Below, in pieces: positions 42,976 through 52,996 of a stretch of DNA of 64,000 bases. Source of the DNA: Cycas panzhihuaensis (lineage: Eukaryota > Cycadophyta); assembly GCA_023213395.1 (NCBI GenBank), contig CM041465.1:74655741-74719740 (forward strand), given 5' to 3'. The number at the start of each line of letters is the position of its first letter. Positions within the stretch are counted from its first letter, which is position 1. The notes beneath the pieces were generated by a model that worked only from the letters and a program-made list of their open reading frames with translations, made no database searches and was not told the origin of the DNA. The translations under genes and the position numbers were made by a program.

Positions 42976-45540
42976 TGTTTCCCGGCTTCCGGGAATGGAT
43001 ACAGAATCATCGACTCAGGTAAGTGCATGTATGTTTCTCGCATTATCATCGCTTTCTTTTACTGGATGTTTGCTTGCGTATCTGCATGTGTGTGGCTTTG
43101 TGGGCGACCTTGTAGTCATCCACACTTATTTTAGCCTATGACGACTATAGCAGGGGCACACTCCCAGCGAGTGTGGCACCCTGGTGACCACATTACTTCC
43201 CGCATCTGCCCTCCTCACTCCAGGATCCACTAGGCTTACGCCACCTCCGCCTGTGTGATGTCCCGTCATCGTTTGGTCAACTTGCCACCCCGGTCGAGCC
43301 CTACTTTTGCTCCTTTGGACCTGTTTGTTGGCATGTTTACCCCCGGGTAGGTGTTCTAGCTTCCCATTAGTCCTTTCGGCCATCTGCCCCCAGCCTGGAC
43401 TGGTTGGTGGGCCCCATTTTTGGCCTTAGGTGCGTCAGGCGAATTTTCGTGATCTTCTTGGAATATCTGCGGTACCACGAAATTTATGGCGGTATGACTG
43501 TCTCAGATTGTTTTTAAAAATCCGCCGTGGCAATTTCGCATTTATTGCGAAACTGCCACGTGGCTCACGCTTTGATTCTCTCCCAGCCGCGCCCTAATCG
43601 CTCGCTTTAGGGTTTTGCTTGAGTACTTAAACCATTTTTGACTCATTTTTGGGATCTTTTTTTTTGCTTACTTTTGGAATTGCTCTCTAAAGAAACATCC
43701 TCCTGCTCTGCTCTTCTCTCACTGTCAAGCTGGACTGCACCCTCCTCTGACCTTGCCTCCTTGGCGTGGTGAGACATTCTCCCGGCCCTCAAGCGCTTGA
43801 GAGGGCCCCTTTGGAGTGGCTTCTAGTTGATCTTCGCCCAGGCAGTCCACAAGTGCCCCAAGTGCAGGTGTTTCCCATCACATCTCTGTAGTGGTCTCAA
43901 ACACGCTTTACTTAGATCTGGGCCGATTTCTCGGCCCTCTTCATCGCTCCTTGTGAGGCAAACCCCTTGCCTCCCCTTTTTAGGTATTCCTTGTTTTATA
44001 TCGGTTTTTCTTGTGATATTTATGCTTAAGCTTGTTTGCTCTTACTTATTTCTTGAGAGTTAGTTTCCCGTCCTTTTTGTGGGTTGTTCTACCACTCTTT
44101 TGTGCCTCTTACTGCGTTCTTTGCTCAAGGCGTGACATTAGGGATAGCATAGGTTTTGGAGAGGAGCTGGGTGGATCTCGTACCACCTTCCACACTCCCT
44201 AGGTGGCTCTCAACCCTCCAAAGCCTCCCTCTCACCCCGTGTTGTCCTTGGCTTGCAAACAAGGGTTTGTAGGCCCTCTTTTGTCGCCAAACCACATTGT
44301 CACAAGTTGCAGCGCTGATTTGGGGCCTTTTGTTCAGGTTTGGGCAACACTCATAAGTCCCAACCGCTAGTCTTTGTCTCACCTTCCTCCCGGCTGCCCG
44401 GTTTGCTCCTCATAGCATCCCGGTTAGCCGTGGGTTTTCTTGGGCCTCTCTTTGCCTCGTTGCTGCCATTTTCCAGCCCTTGCTCTTGGCCTTGTCCTCG
44501 CTGCCTTGTGGCTCTTGAGGGGAGGTTAGGGCATCATTTCATGGAGGTAGGCCACCCGAGGCTTCTTAGATCATTTATTTTCACCGTGGTCACTCTCTTT
44601 TGGTACTTTCATGGTTGGATTAGCACTAACGCATGTATATTCAGATTCTCGTTTATGTTATTTAGGCATATATTGTTAGAATTTGGTGTTGCATGCTAGT
44701 GTTCTTCCTTCGGGAAGGGAGAGACCGCTATTGCTTGCAGGTATTTGGGAAGCGCGGAGAACATCGCCCGTTGGCCTCGTTACCGGTAAGCACCTTTGTA
44801 TGCGTTATATTTTTATGCAGTTTCATTCTTTAGTTGGCGCTTCCTTGCTTTCTTTGGTCTCGCATTTGATTTTTCGGGGAAGGTAAGGAAGCCCCTCTTT
44901 CACCCGCCGCAACATCTCGCATCCAACACGTCGCGCAGAGTGGTTTGGTGCTCCTCGAGAAGGCTTCCGTCATGCACGCCCTCGGCCTAGGTGCACGTCT
45001 CGCTCCCTCTTGCTACCTCTTTTTTCCTTTTATTTCTCTCTTAGTAACTAGCATATTGAAAGATAAAAGGGGAAATTTTGGTTTGGTATTCGTTTGCGTT
45101 TCATTTATCTTGTTACATGTATCTTTACTGTTTATAGGAAAGGTTGTAGGAGCCTTCTTTCCCCTACCTTTCCTTCTCTCCTCTTAACCACACAAGTCTT
45201 TTGCCCCCCGCATCACTTGTGTACCCGGTTAGGTTGTGTAGGCATACTCTTGGCCTATCTCCATTAGGTCCTCTCTTCCCCCCTTCTGGCCACCCAAGGG
45301 TGGGAGAGTCCTGTCTCTAGGTCAACCCAGGTTTGCCTTACGCATCTTCACCCCTTGCTCGAAGCGGTGAAGGACCACCTAATAGTAGCCATACTCCATT
45401 GCAGATCCCGAACTCGCGCTCTGGCGCACGGGGCACTCTGCGTGATAGTTACTCTCCTTTTAGGTCCCAGCTTCAATATTCTCACCACCCACTCACTCCA
45501 CACCTACTAGTCAGGTAGTTATCCCATAGACGCGCTTCCA
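42976..45540 (+). repeat. Element T 3' LTR
   Basis: 2,565 bp, beginning TGTTTCCCGGCTTCCGGGAA with a perfect TTCCCGG-CTT-CCGGGAA hairpin and ending CGCTTCCA. The splice-donor match is at 43015-43023 and the CACACTC-CCAGC-GAGTGTG hairpin at about 43158-43176. Confidence 0.92.
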
Positions 45541-46150
45541 GGCATCTTTCAAAATACTCTATGGGTATGCCCCATCATCTTTAATTCACATTGTTATTTA
45601 GTTCAAGGCCTCAATAGTAAGAGCAAATGGAAAAAAATGGAAGACATTCTTCATAGCCTCAAGGATAATCTAAATATTACAAGAAATAGAATGAAAGAAC
45701 AATAGGATTTACATTGTTCTAAAAGATAATTTGCAATGTGTAATTGGGTATTTTTAAGACTACAACCCTATAAACAAGCCATCAATAAGAAAATCTAGGA
45801 AATAGAAGCTCCAATCCAAGTTCTATGGACCAATTTAGGTACAAAGGAAAATTAGTGAAGTGGCCCACCAACTCTACCTACTAAATGGTAAAATACACAA
45901 TGTTTTTTACATATCCTATTTAAAGAATACATTTGGAGACAAGATCATTACTCAAACCTCCCTATTAGAGTTAGATGAAGAATGATCCTTCATTATGGAA
46001 CCTAAAAGCATCATCGACAGTTGGATGAAGTAACTACAAAATAGACAAATCAAGGAATACCTATCAAAATGGAATGATATAGATATTAAAGATGTAATTT
46101 GCAAAGATTATAACTAATACCAACAGAACTTGCAAGTTCTAATGCTTTGA
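45541..46150 (+). pseudogene. Chromovirus B integrase C-terminus and chromodomain
   Basis: After the GGCAT duplication the reading continues as FKILYGYAPSSLIHIVI. Near 45880-45990 VAHQLYLLNGKIHNVFYISY marks the integrase C-terminal end. At 45985-46130 FIMEPKSIIDSWMK and then RQIKEYLSKWNDIDIKDVI form a decayed chromodomain (canonical pattern ...IKEYLIKWK..P...ATWE). Chromodomains direct integration to marked chromatin. Stops present. Confidence 0.75.
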
Positions 46151-46186
46151 CAGTAAAGCATCTTTTAGGTTTTTTTTTCCTTTCGA

Positions 46187-46204
46187 GGGGGAGGGGGATG
46201 GACT
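46187..46204 (+). other. Chromovirus B polypurine tract
   Basis: GGGGGAGGGGGATGGACT just upstream of the 3' LTR. Confidence 0.75.
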
Positions 46205-46472
46205 TCTTACATACTAGCATACCCCTTGGGACCCATTCCTAAGTATTTAAAGGAGACTTTGGCAAAGTCTAAGGCATCAAGTTATTTTCTTTGGAACAAT
46301 TGCTAACTTGTGGACATTTGAAAGTTGCTGTGAACCTAGAAGAGCCCTTGCCTTGAAGAGGAAATCCTTTCAATAGTAGTATTCATTATTTACTCTATCA
46401 TTATTATTATTTATTACATATTTATCTATTCAACCTAGTGTGTGATGCTACTAGTCCTTGTAGACCGTAACA
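46205..46472 (+). repeat. Chromovirus B 3' LTR
   Basis: Starts TCTTACATAC (TG mutated to TC), ends CCGTAACA and is followed by TTTTT. Confidence 0.83.
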
Positions 46473-46477
46473 TTTTT

Positions 46478-47036
46478 GTCCCATATTAATCGTACTTCTT
46501 TAACATGCATGTGAATTGACATTTTATATCATCTTCATTTTTTTATTTATCTAACTACCATCATGTTCTTGAAAAGATAGACGTGCCATGCCACTTCTAT
46601 GGCATAGTCAAACATTAGGTGGTTCAAGGCATTGTCATTTTAGTAAATTATCGATGGCATTGGATTTGCCATCTTTGGTAGCATATTCATGCCTTGTGTG
46701 TTTAAAATAGGCATAGTAACTATGGGTGTTCTCCCAATTAGTGCAGTTGCTTCCAATATTGGTTCTCATTCTCTATGGACCTTAAACAAGGGATTATTTA
46801 GTGAAGTTTTCAAATATATTGTAGTGTCTACTTCTTGTATTTACATAACTAGTGGTGTCGTTATTAGAAATGTATTACCTCCTAGTTCTAGAGAGGGTTC
46901 AAAGAATTTTCTATTAAAATAATCTCTAATTGTGCCTTAAAAACTTCCTTTCCTTCTCCTTAATGTTGTTCATGCTCTCTAAACTTATTGTTTCTTCCCA
47001 ATCAAGGTTTCTCCTCTCCTCTATTGGTGCCTTGTC
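46478..47036. other. Unassigned spacer, probably displaced 5' part of gypsy E1
   Basis: A/T-rich with only short frames. Minus-strand fragments (DKAPIEERRNLDWEETISLE near 47025-46970) read like decayed coding. Continuity with E1 is inferred from the chromovirus B target duplication, not shown by similarity. Confidence 0.35.
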
Positions 47037-47238
47037 TATTAGAATAATATTTTATCTAAAATATTAATGTACATTATATTGTATAGTTATTAATGAGGGT
47101 TATGCGGTAGTCCCTCTTTGTTGTAAGGATGACAAATAGCTTACATGTAGTAAGTGGATACTAAATCTCTTTGTACTTATTAAGAGGTCATCTCTAAAAT
47201 AATCAATGAACCATTCTCATTCTGCGAATGTTCATTCA
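47037..47238 (+). repeat. Copia-C 5' LTR
   Basis: Starts TATTAGAATAATA (TG mutated to TA), ends GTTCATTCA. Confidence 0.85.
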
Positions 47239-47256
47239 ATGGTATTAGAGTAGGAG

Positions 47257-47984
47257 TTCTGATAGGGTTTTTTGAGATATGACCAAAAAAAATCTGGTGA
47301 TCACTATTTTTCATGAGTCTCAAAGAAGATATTGAAGAAGGTAGAAGACATTGAAGAAAAAATATTTTTTCTTCTGCATAGTACAAATAGTACGAATGTG
47401 TACGAACTACAATATAGAACCATATGGTTTTGTATAGGCTTGAAATTTTTAATTTTTCAAAGTGCCTAGATTTTTCCAAAATTTGACCAATAGGATTGTT
47501 TTGAGGAGTGCATTTCTTTCCAAAGATTCAACTCAAAATTTGGTCATTTTCATGGCATTTTGGCTGATTTTCAGTTGTGCACAGGTTTCAGGATATATCT
47601 ACAGATTTCTTTCAATTTGCTCAATTAATCCAACTAAAACCTATATGAATATCTTCCTCTGACTATTACAAACATTTTGTATGTAATTTCGAAGAGTTTG
47701 ACAAAAGACTCATTAATTTATAAGAGTTTTTCTGAAAAGAATCCTAGTCGCACATCTTTGCTTTTGAACCAAATTTTGAGAAAATTGGAAAAGATCCAAA
47801 ATTTTTTACATATCCAGAATCTATATTTTGAGACCTTTTATTTGCACCCAGTTTCATCCCAGTCCATACACCTGCACTTTCGTACAAATTTCTGTATAGC
47901 CATATAGTCAGTCAGTCTCAGGACTTGAAGCCTATTTTGTTAACATCTGTCTATTTCTTTTTTTAAGATCCTTTGTTCTAGTTT
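47257..47984 (+). other. Copia-C leader
   Basis: A/T-rich, no gene supported; small frames on both strands lack similarity. Confidence 0.5.
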
Positions 47985-48600
47985 TGAGTGAACAAGATAA
48001 ACTTACTGCGTTGAATTATCATGTTTGGAAGATGAAAATTGAGTGTCTTCTAAGAGCAAAAAATGCTTAGGATATAGCTACTAGGAAAAAGAAAAAGTCG
48101 GTTAATGCTATTGACCAACCCAGTTAGGATGATAGGAATAATTCCAGTGTAATAACATTAAAGTTGTCAATTTTAGACTCCTTGTTATTGTGTGTTAAAG
48201 GTATGAACTCCTCTAAAGAAATCTAGAAGGTGTATGCAAATCTTTATAGTCAGAAGAATGAAGCCAACATAGTAGCATTAAAAGAAGAACTATATAAACT
48301 ACATATGAAAGAAAAATAGTGTTTCTGAATTTGTTCATAAAATTACATCCATAAAAAATGATTTGGTTAGTGATGGAACAAACCTTCCAAAATTAAAACT
48401 TGTACAAATGATTATCAACAAGCTTCCAAAGCCATTTGATAATATAGTAAATATGATAACCAATAACAATCAAATTGTAACAATGACTCTTAAGACTTTG
48501 ACTGGTCTTCTGCTAAGATTGGAACAAAACAATAAAAGATATGAGGAAGAATTAGAAATTGAAGAAGCATTCTTGTCTAAACTCAGTTTAGGAACTTGAG
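47985..48600 (+). pseudogene. Copia-C gag, truncated
   Basis: Starts near 47988 with EQDKLTALNYHVWKMKIECL, the copia LxGxNYxxWK signature, then passes through stops. 48363-48599 is open with LVQMIINKLPKPFDNIVNMI, typical of the UBN2 gag domain. No zinc knuckle before the deletion. Confidence 0.75.
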
Positions 48601-48654
48601 GACAAGGACAACCTTCCTTCAAGGGTCACAGTCAGACACTTCACACCAAATATC

Positions 48655-49184
48655 AACAAAGGATTGATCATCATAATTGTTGTTTATGTAAATGATATGA
48701 ATCTTATAGGAAGTGATACAAAGTCCATTACAGTCATAAAAGCTTAACTAGAAAAGGGATTTGAAATGACTAATTTAGGCCTTCTGAGTTATCATATTGG
48801 TATAAAAATAAAACAAAAGGAGGATTCAATCGTCATTTCACAAATCAAGTATACCAAGAATCTGCTAAAAAAATTCAAGATGGAAGACTGCAACAATTGC
48901 GCAACACCAATGGAAACAAGGTGTATTCTAACTCAAGATATAGAAGTCACTCCAGTCAATGCAATTTTTTATAGACAACTAGTTAGTAGTCTAATTTATC
49001 TTATTGCCACTAGACTAGATATACCATATTTTGTAGGTGTAATCTTCAAATACATGCAAGATCCTAAAATATCACACTGAAGAGCAGTAAAAAGGGTACT
49101 TAAGTATCTAAAAGGCACTTCTGGTCTTGAACTTATCTATGCCAAAAATGATGCAATAAAATTGGTTGGACACAGTGACTCCAA
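48655..49184 (+). pseudogene. Copia-C RT/RNase H remnant, upstream of GO2
   Basis: Begins just before the YVDD box (VYVNDMNLIGSD, Asp to Asn at the third position). It continues FEMTNLGLLSYHIGIKIKQK, ISQIKYTKNLLKKFKMEDCN, YRQLVSSLIYLIATRLDIPY and LKYLKGTSGLELIYAKN. It is cut at HSDSN by GO2. Confidence 0.85.
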
Positions 49185-49546
49185 TATTGGAGGATAATGT
49201 TCAATGTGTATGTGTCCCAATGCATTTAGGGGTAGTGCACACGTGCAATTAAGTGGTCATTAGGCTATTAGTTAATAAATAGGTGTTATATGGTTGGTTG
49301 TATTGGAGGACGTTTATCTCACATGTAACACAAGTCATACTACTCTCTCCCACTTATGATGTATAAATAAGTGGTTAGGTAGAATAGAGGATATCGAGTA
49401 AAGTTGGAGTCCATTATGATATTATTGTTAGTATGAAGACATTGTGAGGTAATCTATTTCATTATGAGTTAATGTTATCATATTATGTTTATGTTATTTG
49501 CTTTATGGTTCTTGTATATTAGATAATCTCTTTGTATATTTCAACA
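49185..49546 (+). repeat. GO2 5' LTR and primer-binding site
   Basis: Starts TATTGGAGGATAATG (TG to TA), ends TTTCAACA. It is followed directly by TGGTATTAAAGCAAGA (49547-49562). A GTATAAATAAG TATA-like box lies near 49360-49370. Confidence 0.88.
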
Positions 49547-49859
49547 TGGTATTAAAGCAAGATAGTGTGGTCCTATAAAGTGAATCTAATTCTGCATACT
49601 GTTGATTAATTAAGAGGTATTATCGTTCAGTAATTTGTTATTATAATAGGTTATGTTGCTATTGTTTTGTCCTATATATTTGTTTGTGCTTGGAGAATTA
49701 GGGTTTGGTAAAACCCTAACTTGCAAATTTATGAAAAAAAATCTGACCTATTGTATGAAGATTTGATTGCCATCTACCTTTTTGGAGGGATCCATGGTTG
49801 AGTAACACCTATCATCGAGCATTGTAAGAGCCACAATCATGTTTTCAATGGTGATTAGT

Positions 49860-50038
49860 CGCGAATTGTACTATATAGCCACTTGTGGGGGTGTAAGAAG
49901 TTGAAAATGCTCCTCAATTTTGCTTGCTTCTCTTTCTCAATGTGCTCCAATTTCTCATGCCATTTCTTTTCCCTCAGTTGAGCTTTTCCTTTTGCTCTCT
50001 CTGTAGCATTAATTGCTTCCCACTCAGCTTTCAAGTCA
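49860..50038 (-). pseudogene. Third antisense segment in GO2: charged helical fragment, identity unknown
   Basis: The minus strand reads DLKAEWEAINATERAKGKAQ, then LREKKWHEKLEHIEKEKQAK, open for about 59 codons to a TAG near 49862. The composition (alternating K/E/R/L) suggests a coiled coil or charged helix from a cellular protein. I cannot assign it. It lies directly after the HECT fragment, and whether it belongs to the same gene is unclear. Confidence 0.4.
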
Positions 50039-50047
50039 GGTTTCTAC

Positions 50048-50362
50048 TCTACCTCCCAGAACCATTGAAAAATAATAAATGTTGCATTATAACCAGCATA
50101 CTCTATGTTTGCTCTCAGGTCATCTAAATCTATTTCAGGAAGCCCACTAATCAACAATTCAAGTTCCTTGTCATTGAAGATAGAAATCCACTCTCTTAAA
50201 ATCAATTCACTAAAGCCCTCCAAAAAAGCACTTGATCTGAGGATGGATTGTTGTTGTGAGTTGATGTTCTGCCATAAGGTCAACATACTCATGCTTATTT
50301 TCCTCTATAACTCTGATATTACGACCACCAGGAATCAACTCATGATTAGTGACCTTTGCCCT
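50048..50362 (-). pseudogene. HECT domain fragment, UPL1/UPL2-like E3 ubiquitin ligase
   Basis: The minus strand reads [20 protein letters not shown], then [12 protein letters not shown]. After a one-base frameshift near 50250 it continues [20 protein letters not shown], then [16 protein letters not shown] and FQWFWEV. This is the central HECT domain of plant UPL1/UPL2-type ligases, which transfer ubiquitin through a C-terminal cysteine. Only about 100 residues of the ~350-residue domain are present. The catalytic Cys region and everything upstream are missing, so it is a non-functional fragment. It sits antisense within GO2, abutting a terpene synthase fragment on the same strand. Confidence 0.85.
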
Positions 50363-50379
50363 CTCATATAGTATCAACT

Positions 50380-50905
50380 TCTCCTAGATTCTCTTTCATG
50401 TATGATGTCATGTAATTGATCACCTTCCCTCAGCTGGTTTCCTACTTGGAACTTTGAATGTCGTTCAGAATTTGACTATAGAGGCATACCAGTTGAATCA
50501 CATTCTAGTAGTCGAGATGACTAATGATTTGTTCCAAAAGAATGGGCCCCACAAAGTAGAGAGCAAGAAGCAAGATGGCTTCCATAACAAATGGTGTTTT
50601 GCCATTTTTAATGTATTCGTGCGAGAAAGAGAAAATAACTTTCACATTATCTAATATTAACAACAGCCCATCTGCTGCTGTCAGATCCCACCTTGTAATA
50701 ACTTTGACTAGATTTTGGTGTTCCTCAATGGTACTAGCCTCATCAAATAAATCATCCATCACCAAAGTCAAAACACAGTTTTTTGTCCATGCAATGCGGG
50801 AAATAAACAATTGGGGATTAGAGAACGTAGCTCCAGCCAACAAGTAATAGTAAGAAGGCCTATGTCGAGCAAACTTGAGATGGTTCAACTTGGCTCCTTC
50901 AACTT
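50380..50905 (-). pseudogene. Class I terpene synthase fragment (ent-kaurene synthase-like)
   Basis: The minus strand reads EGAKLNHLKFARHRPSYYYL, then AWTKNCVLTLVMDDLFDEAS, where DDLFD is the DDxxD metal-binding motif. EEHQNLVKVITRWD follows. Then ALYFVGPILLEQIISH and LNDIQSSK, stop, ETS, the NSE/DTE motif, and GKVINYMTSYMKEN. The order and wording match the alpha domain of plant diterpene synthases of the kaurene synthase type, which ionise copalyl diphosphate. About 45 residues normally found between HEYI and ALYFVGP are missing, and no intron is evident. Stops (e.g. near 50505) make it a pseudogene. It lies inside GO2. Confidence 0.85.
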
Positions 50906-51709
50906 GATGTGGTGTTTTGTTACTAGGAGGAGAAACATCTTTGTAAGTTGACACAAGAGTATGAGGTGAGCTTCATAAGTCATCCAACAAAGATCATAGA
51001 AACACATGAAGTTGTGTATTTTAGCTGGAAGAAGAAGCACGCAGAAGGAGAAGTCGTTCACCTATAAAGATCTTAGACAAAACCCTAATCAAAACCAAAT
51101 AGATAGTTGCAGATTAATCATGGATTCATCAGCCCGCATTAGCCATTACAAGTCGCCACCACATAACCTCAGTGTACAGAGGCACATAGCAGATCCTCCA
51201 TCCGTAGTTACTGCATAATATCTATTCGTAGAAGCGTAGGAGTCGTAGATGGTGGAAGAAACCTGAGGAACCAAGGAGGATTAATCAAAGCCACGAATAT
51301 AAGCAAGGTAAACTTTGAAGTTATAGTCAATATCCTTTAAAGGTCTTGAATAAAATTAACTTTATTGAAACGTTATTTAGAATCCGCAGACTCCAAGTGG
51401 CAATAAGGCAGGATTAATATTTTTGGCAAGGTCAGAACCAAATTTAATTGCATTGGATATGTTTTAAAATCTGCTAGCCCTTGACCATATGAAGTTTTAA
51501 TGTGACCTATGGTTTATATTTGAAAGGGGCTTAAGACCACTTTATTCTTTTTTTCAAATCGTCTGAGTTGTTGAAATCGTATATCAGAGATGGGCATTTT
51601 GATATGTGATTTAAGGGAATTTATTATTGTTTTGATAGAGTTTTCTCTGCTCAAAGTTGATACATAATTTTTTGAATGATGTGCTTTTAATCAAGTCAGT
51701 CTTTTCATC
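50906..51709 (+). other. GO2 leader between captured fragments and gag
   Basis: No recognised gene. A short plus-strand frame at 51006-51218 and GC-richer sequence at 51000-51300 differ from the A/T-rich remainder, and could be further acquired sequence. I see no similarity to name. Confidence 0.4.
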
Positions 51710-52531
51710 ATGGAGCTAGAGGACATTATTATTTTTATGCCAAAAAAGAATGAATTTTGGTTAACAGATATTCCCCAGGCCTTACCCAAATATGTTAGAA
51801 CTAATTTTCATATTTGGAAAATAAAAATTGAGTATTTATTTATGGCAAAAAGGTTATGAGAAATTGTTTGGGATGGCACTTCAGAGATTAATGAAGAAAT
51901 GGAGAAAAGTTTTAAGAAAAAGAATCGGGTAGCCATTGATGTGATTCTTACAACATTTGACAAAGAGAACCTTACCTCTTCATATCAATTTCTTGTTCAT
52001 GCAATTCATAATGCTAGCACTACTAACGAAGCATAGAATCTTATAAAGAATGTGTATGAAAAGAGTCCTTGAGAGATACAAGAGGCTCTTGAAATGACAA
52101 ACATAGAAGGTGATGATGCAAATGAAAAAGAATGTGAAGAAACTGACGAGATTACTGATGAAACTATCATTGAATGCATTCTTGAACCTGAAGAGCATGT
52201 TGAACCTACTACAGGTGATTGTGATGAAGCAATTGAAACTCCTCTAACTGAATTCATTGCTTCAGGAAATGATGAAGTTGATAAAATGAAATATGTTTCC
52301 ATTCCTGATTCAGTTACTGGTTTTAATTATAATTGTTCTCAAGATGATGAAGACTTTTCACTTAAAGTTGAAGGGATTATTGAGAATGAACACATACAGG
52401 ATGATGATGACTTACAAGATGTTTCAATGATGTTGATTCACCATTTGATGACTTGCCTTCATATTTGGATATTGATGATGTTGATTCTTCTCTTGTTGAC
52501 TTATCTTCAAATGTTAACATATGTTCAATAA
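51710..52531 (+). pseudogene. GO2 gag (copia type)
   Basis: The ATG at 51710 starts MELEDIIIFMPKKNEFWL, homologous to GO1 gag. FHIWKIKIEYLFMAKRL follows, then a TGA where GO1 has Trp. The helical region ends VYEKSP, stop, EIQEALE. 52094-52531 is a strongly acidic open stretch (GDDANEKECEETDEITDET). At least three stops. The acidic linker parallels the one in GO1. Confidence 0.8.
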
Positions 52532-52551
52532 TTATTGTTCAATCATAGTTT

Positions 52552-52990
52552 GAAGAAAATGAAAGCAAACAAGTGGTGACCAAAATATTGATTGAAGACA
52601 TACTTGATGTACACCTCAAAGATGCATTTGATAAGTACACAGAGTATCACCTGATAGGTCTACATTAGGCTCAAGTTGATTTGACCATGATCTACTACAC
52701 AAAGGATTCTCTATTGCATATGAAGATGAAGAATGCAAAGTTCAAGGACCATCACTCTAGGGGAATACTCTAAGAACGATACTGTAGGAATGTAGATAAA
52801 GATCAAGGCAAAGACATTGTATTTAAAACTATTCCAAGATCAAGACATTGCAAATTCAAAGAAGGCAAAATACATGTTGATCAAATTAGAAGTCCACTAG
52901 AAATCATGTTTAATGTCCCAAGTCTAGTGTCAAGTGTCATATTCGTTTTTAGTATTCAGTCTTTTTGTAGTCATAACATTAAACATTATG
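52552..52990 (+). pseudogene. GO2 C-terminal tail, shared with GO1
   Basis: One frame with a few stops runs to the polypurine run. It contains ESKQVVTKILIEDILDVHLK, YHLIGLH, SLLHMKMKNAKFKDHHSRG and, at 52795-52863, DKDQGKDIVFKTIPRSRHCK. The last part matches the end of the GO1 tail. No known domain recognised. Confidence 0.55.
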
Positions 52991-52996
52991 GGAAGG

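Larger units (their letters stand above)
29120..45540 (+). mobile_element. Element T: 16.4-kb gypsy element with Tat-like organisation
   Basis: LTRs of 2,594 and 2,565 bp with TGTTTC...TCCA ends and a five-base target duplication. The order is LTR, primer site, gag, protease, RT-RNase H, integrase, an antisense plant-mobile-domain-like gene, an archaeal-type RNase H ORF, LTR. A second RNase H downstream of integrase and antisense extra ORFs are described for the plant Tat lineage of Ty3/gypsy (Ogre, Grande, RIRE2 relatives). The internal region is much richer in G and C than its surroundings. Gag-pol carries several stops and two or three frameshifts, so the copy is not autonomous. It inserted into the integrase of chromovirus B. 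Confidence 0.9.
23844..46472 (+). mobile_element. Chromovirus B: Ty3/gypsy with chromodomain, split by element T
   Basis: LTRs of ~270 bp (23844-24118 and 46205-46472), flanked by TTTTT at 23839-23843 and 46473-46477. Met-type primer site, gag, protease, RT, RNase H, integrase and C-terminal chromodomain are followed by a strong polypurine tract. About 6.2 kb remain once T is removed. Integrase reads on across T (...NGGC... interrupted within the conserved PFxxLYGY region). All domains are decayed. Confidence 0.88.

Noticed and set aside
50048-50905. TPS and HECT pieces considered as functional host genes
   Set aside because: Both are short, carry stops or frameshifts, lack key regions and lie inside an LTR pair.
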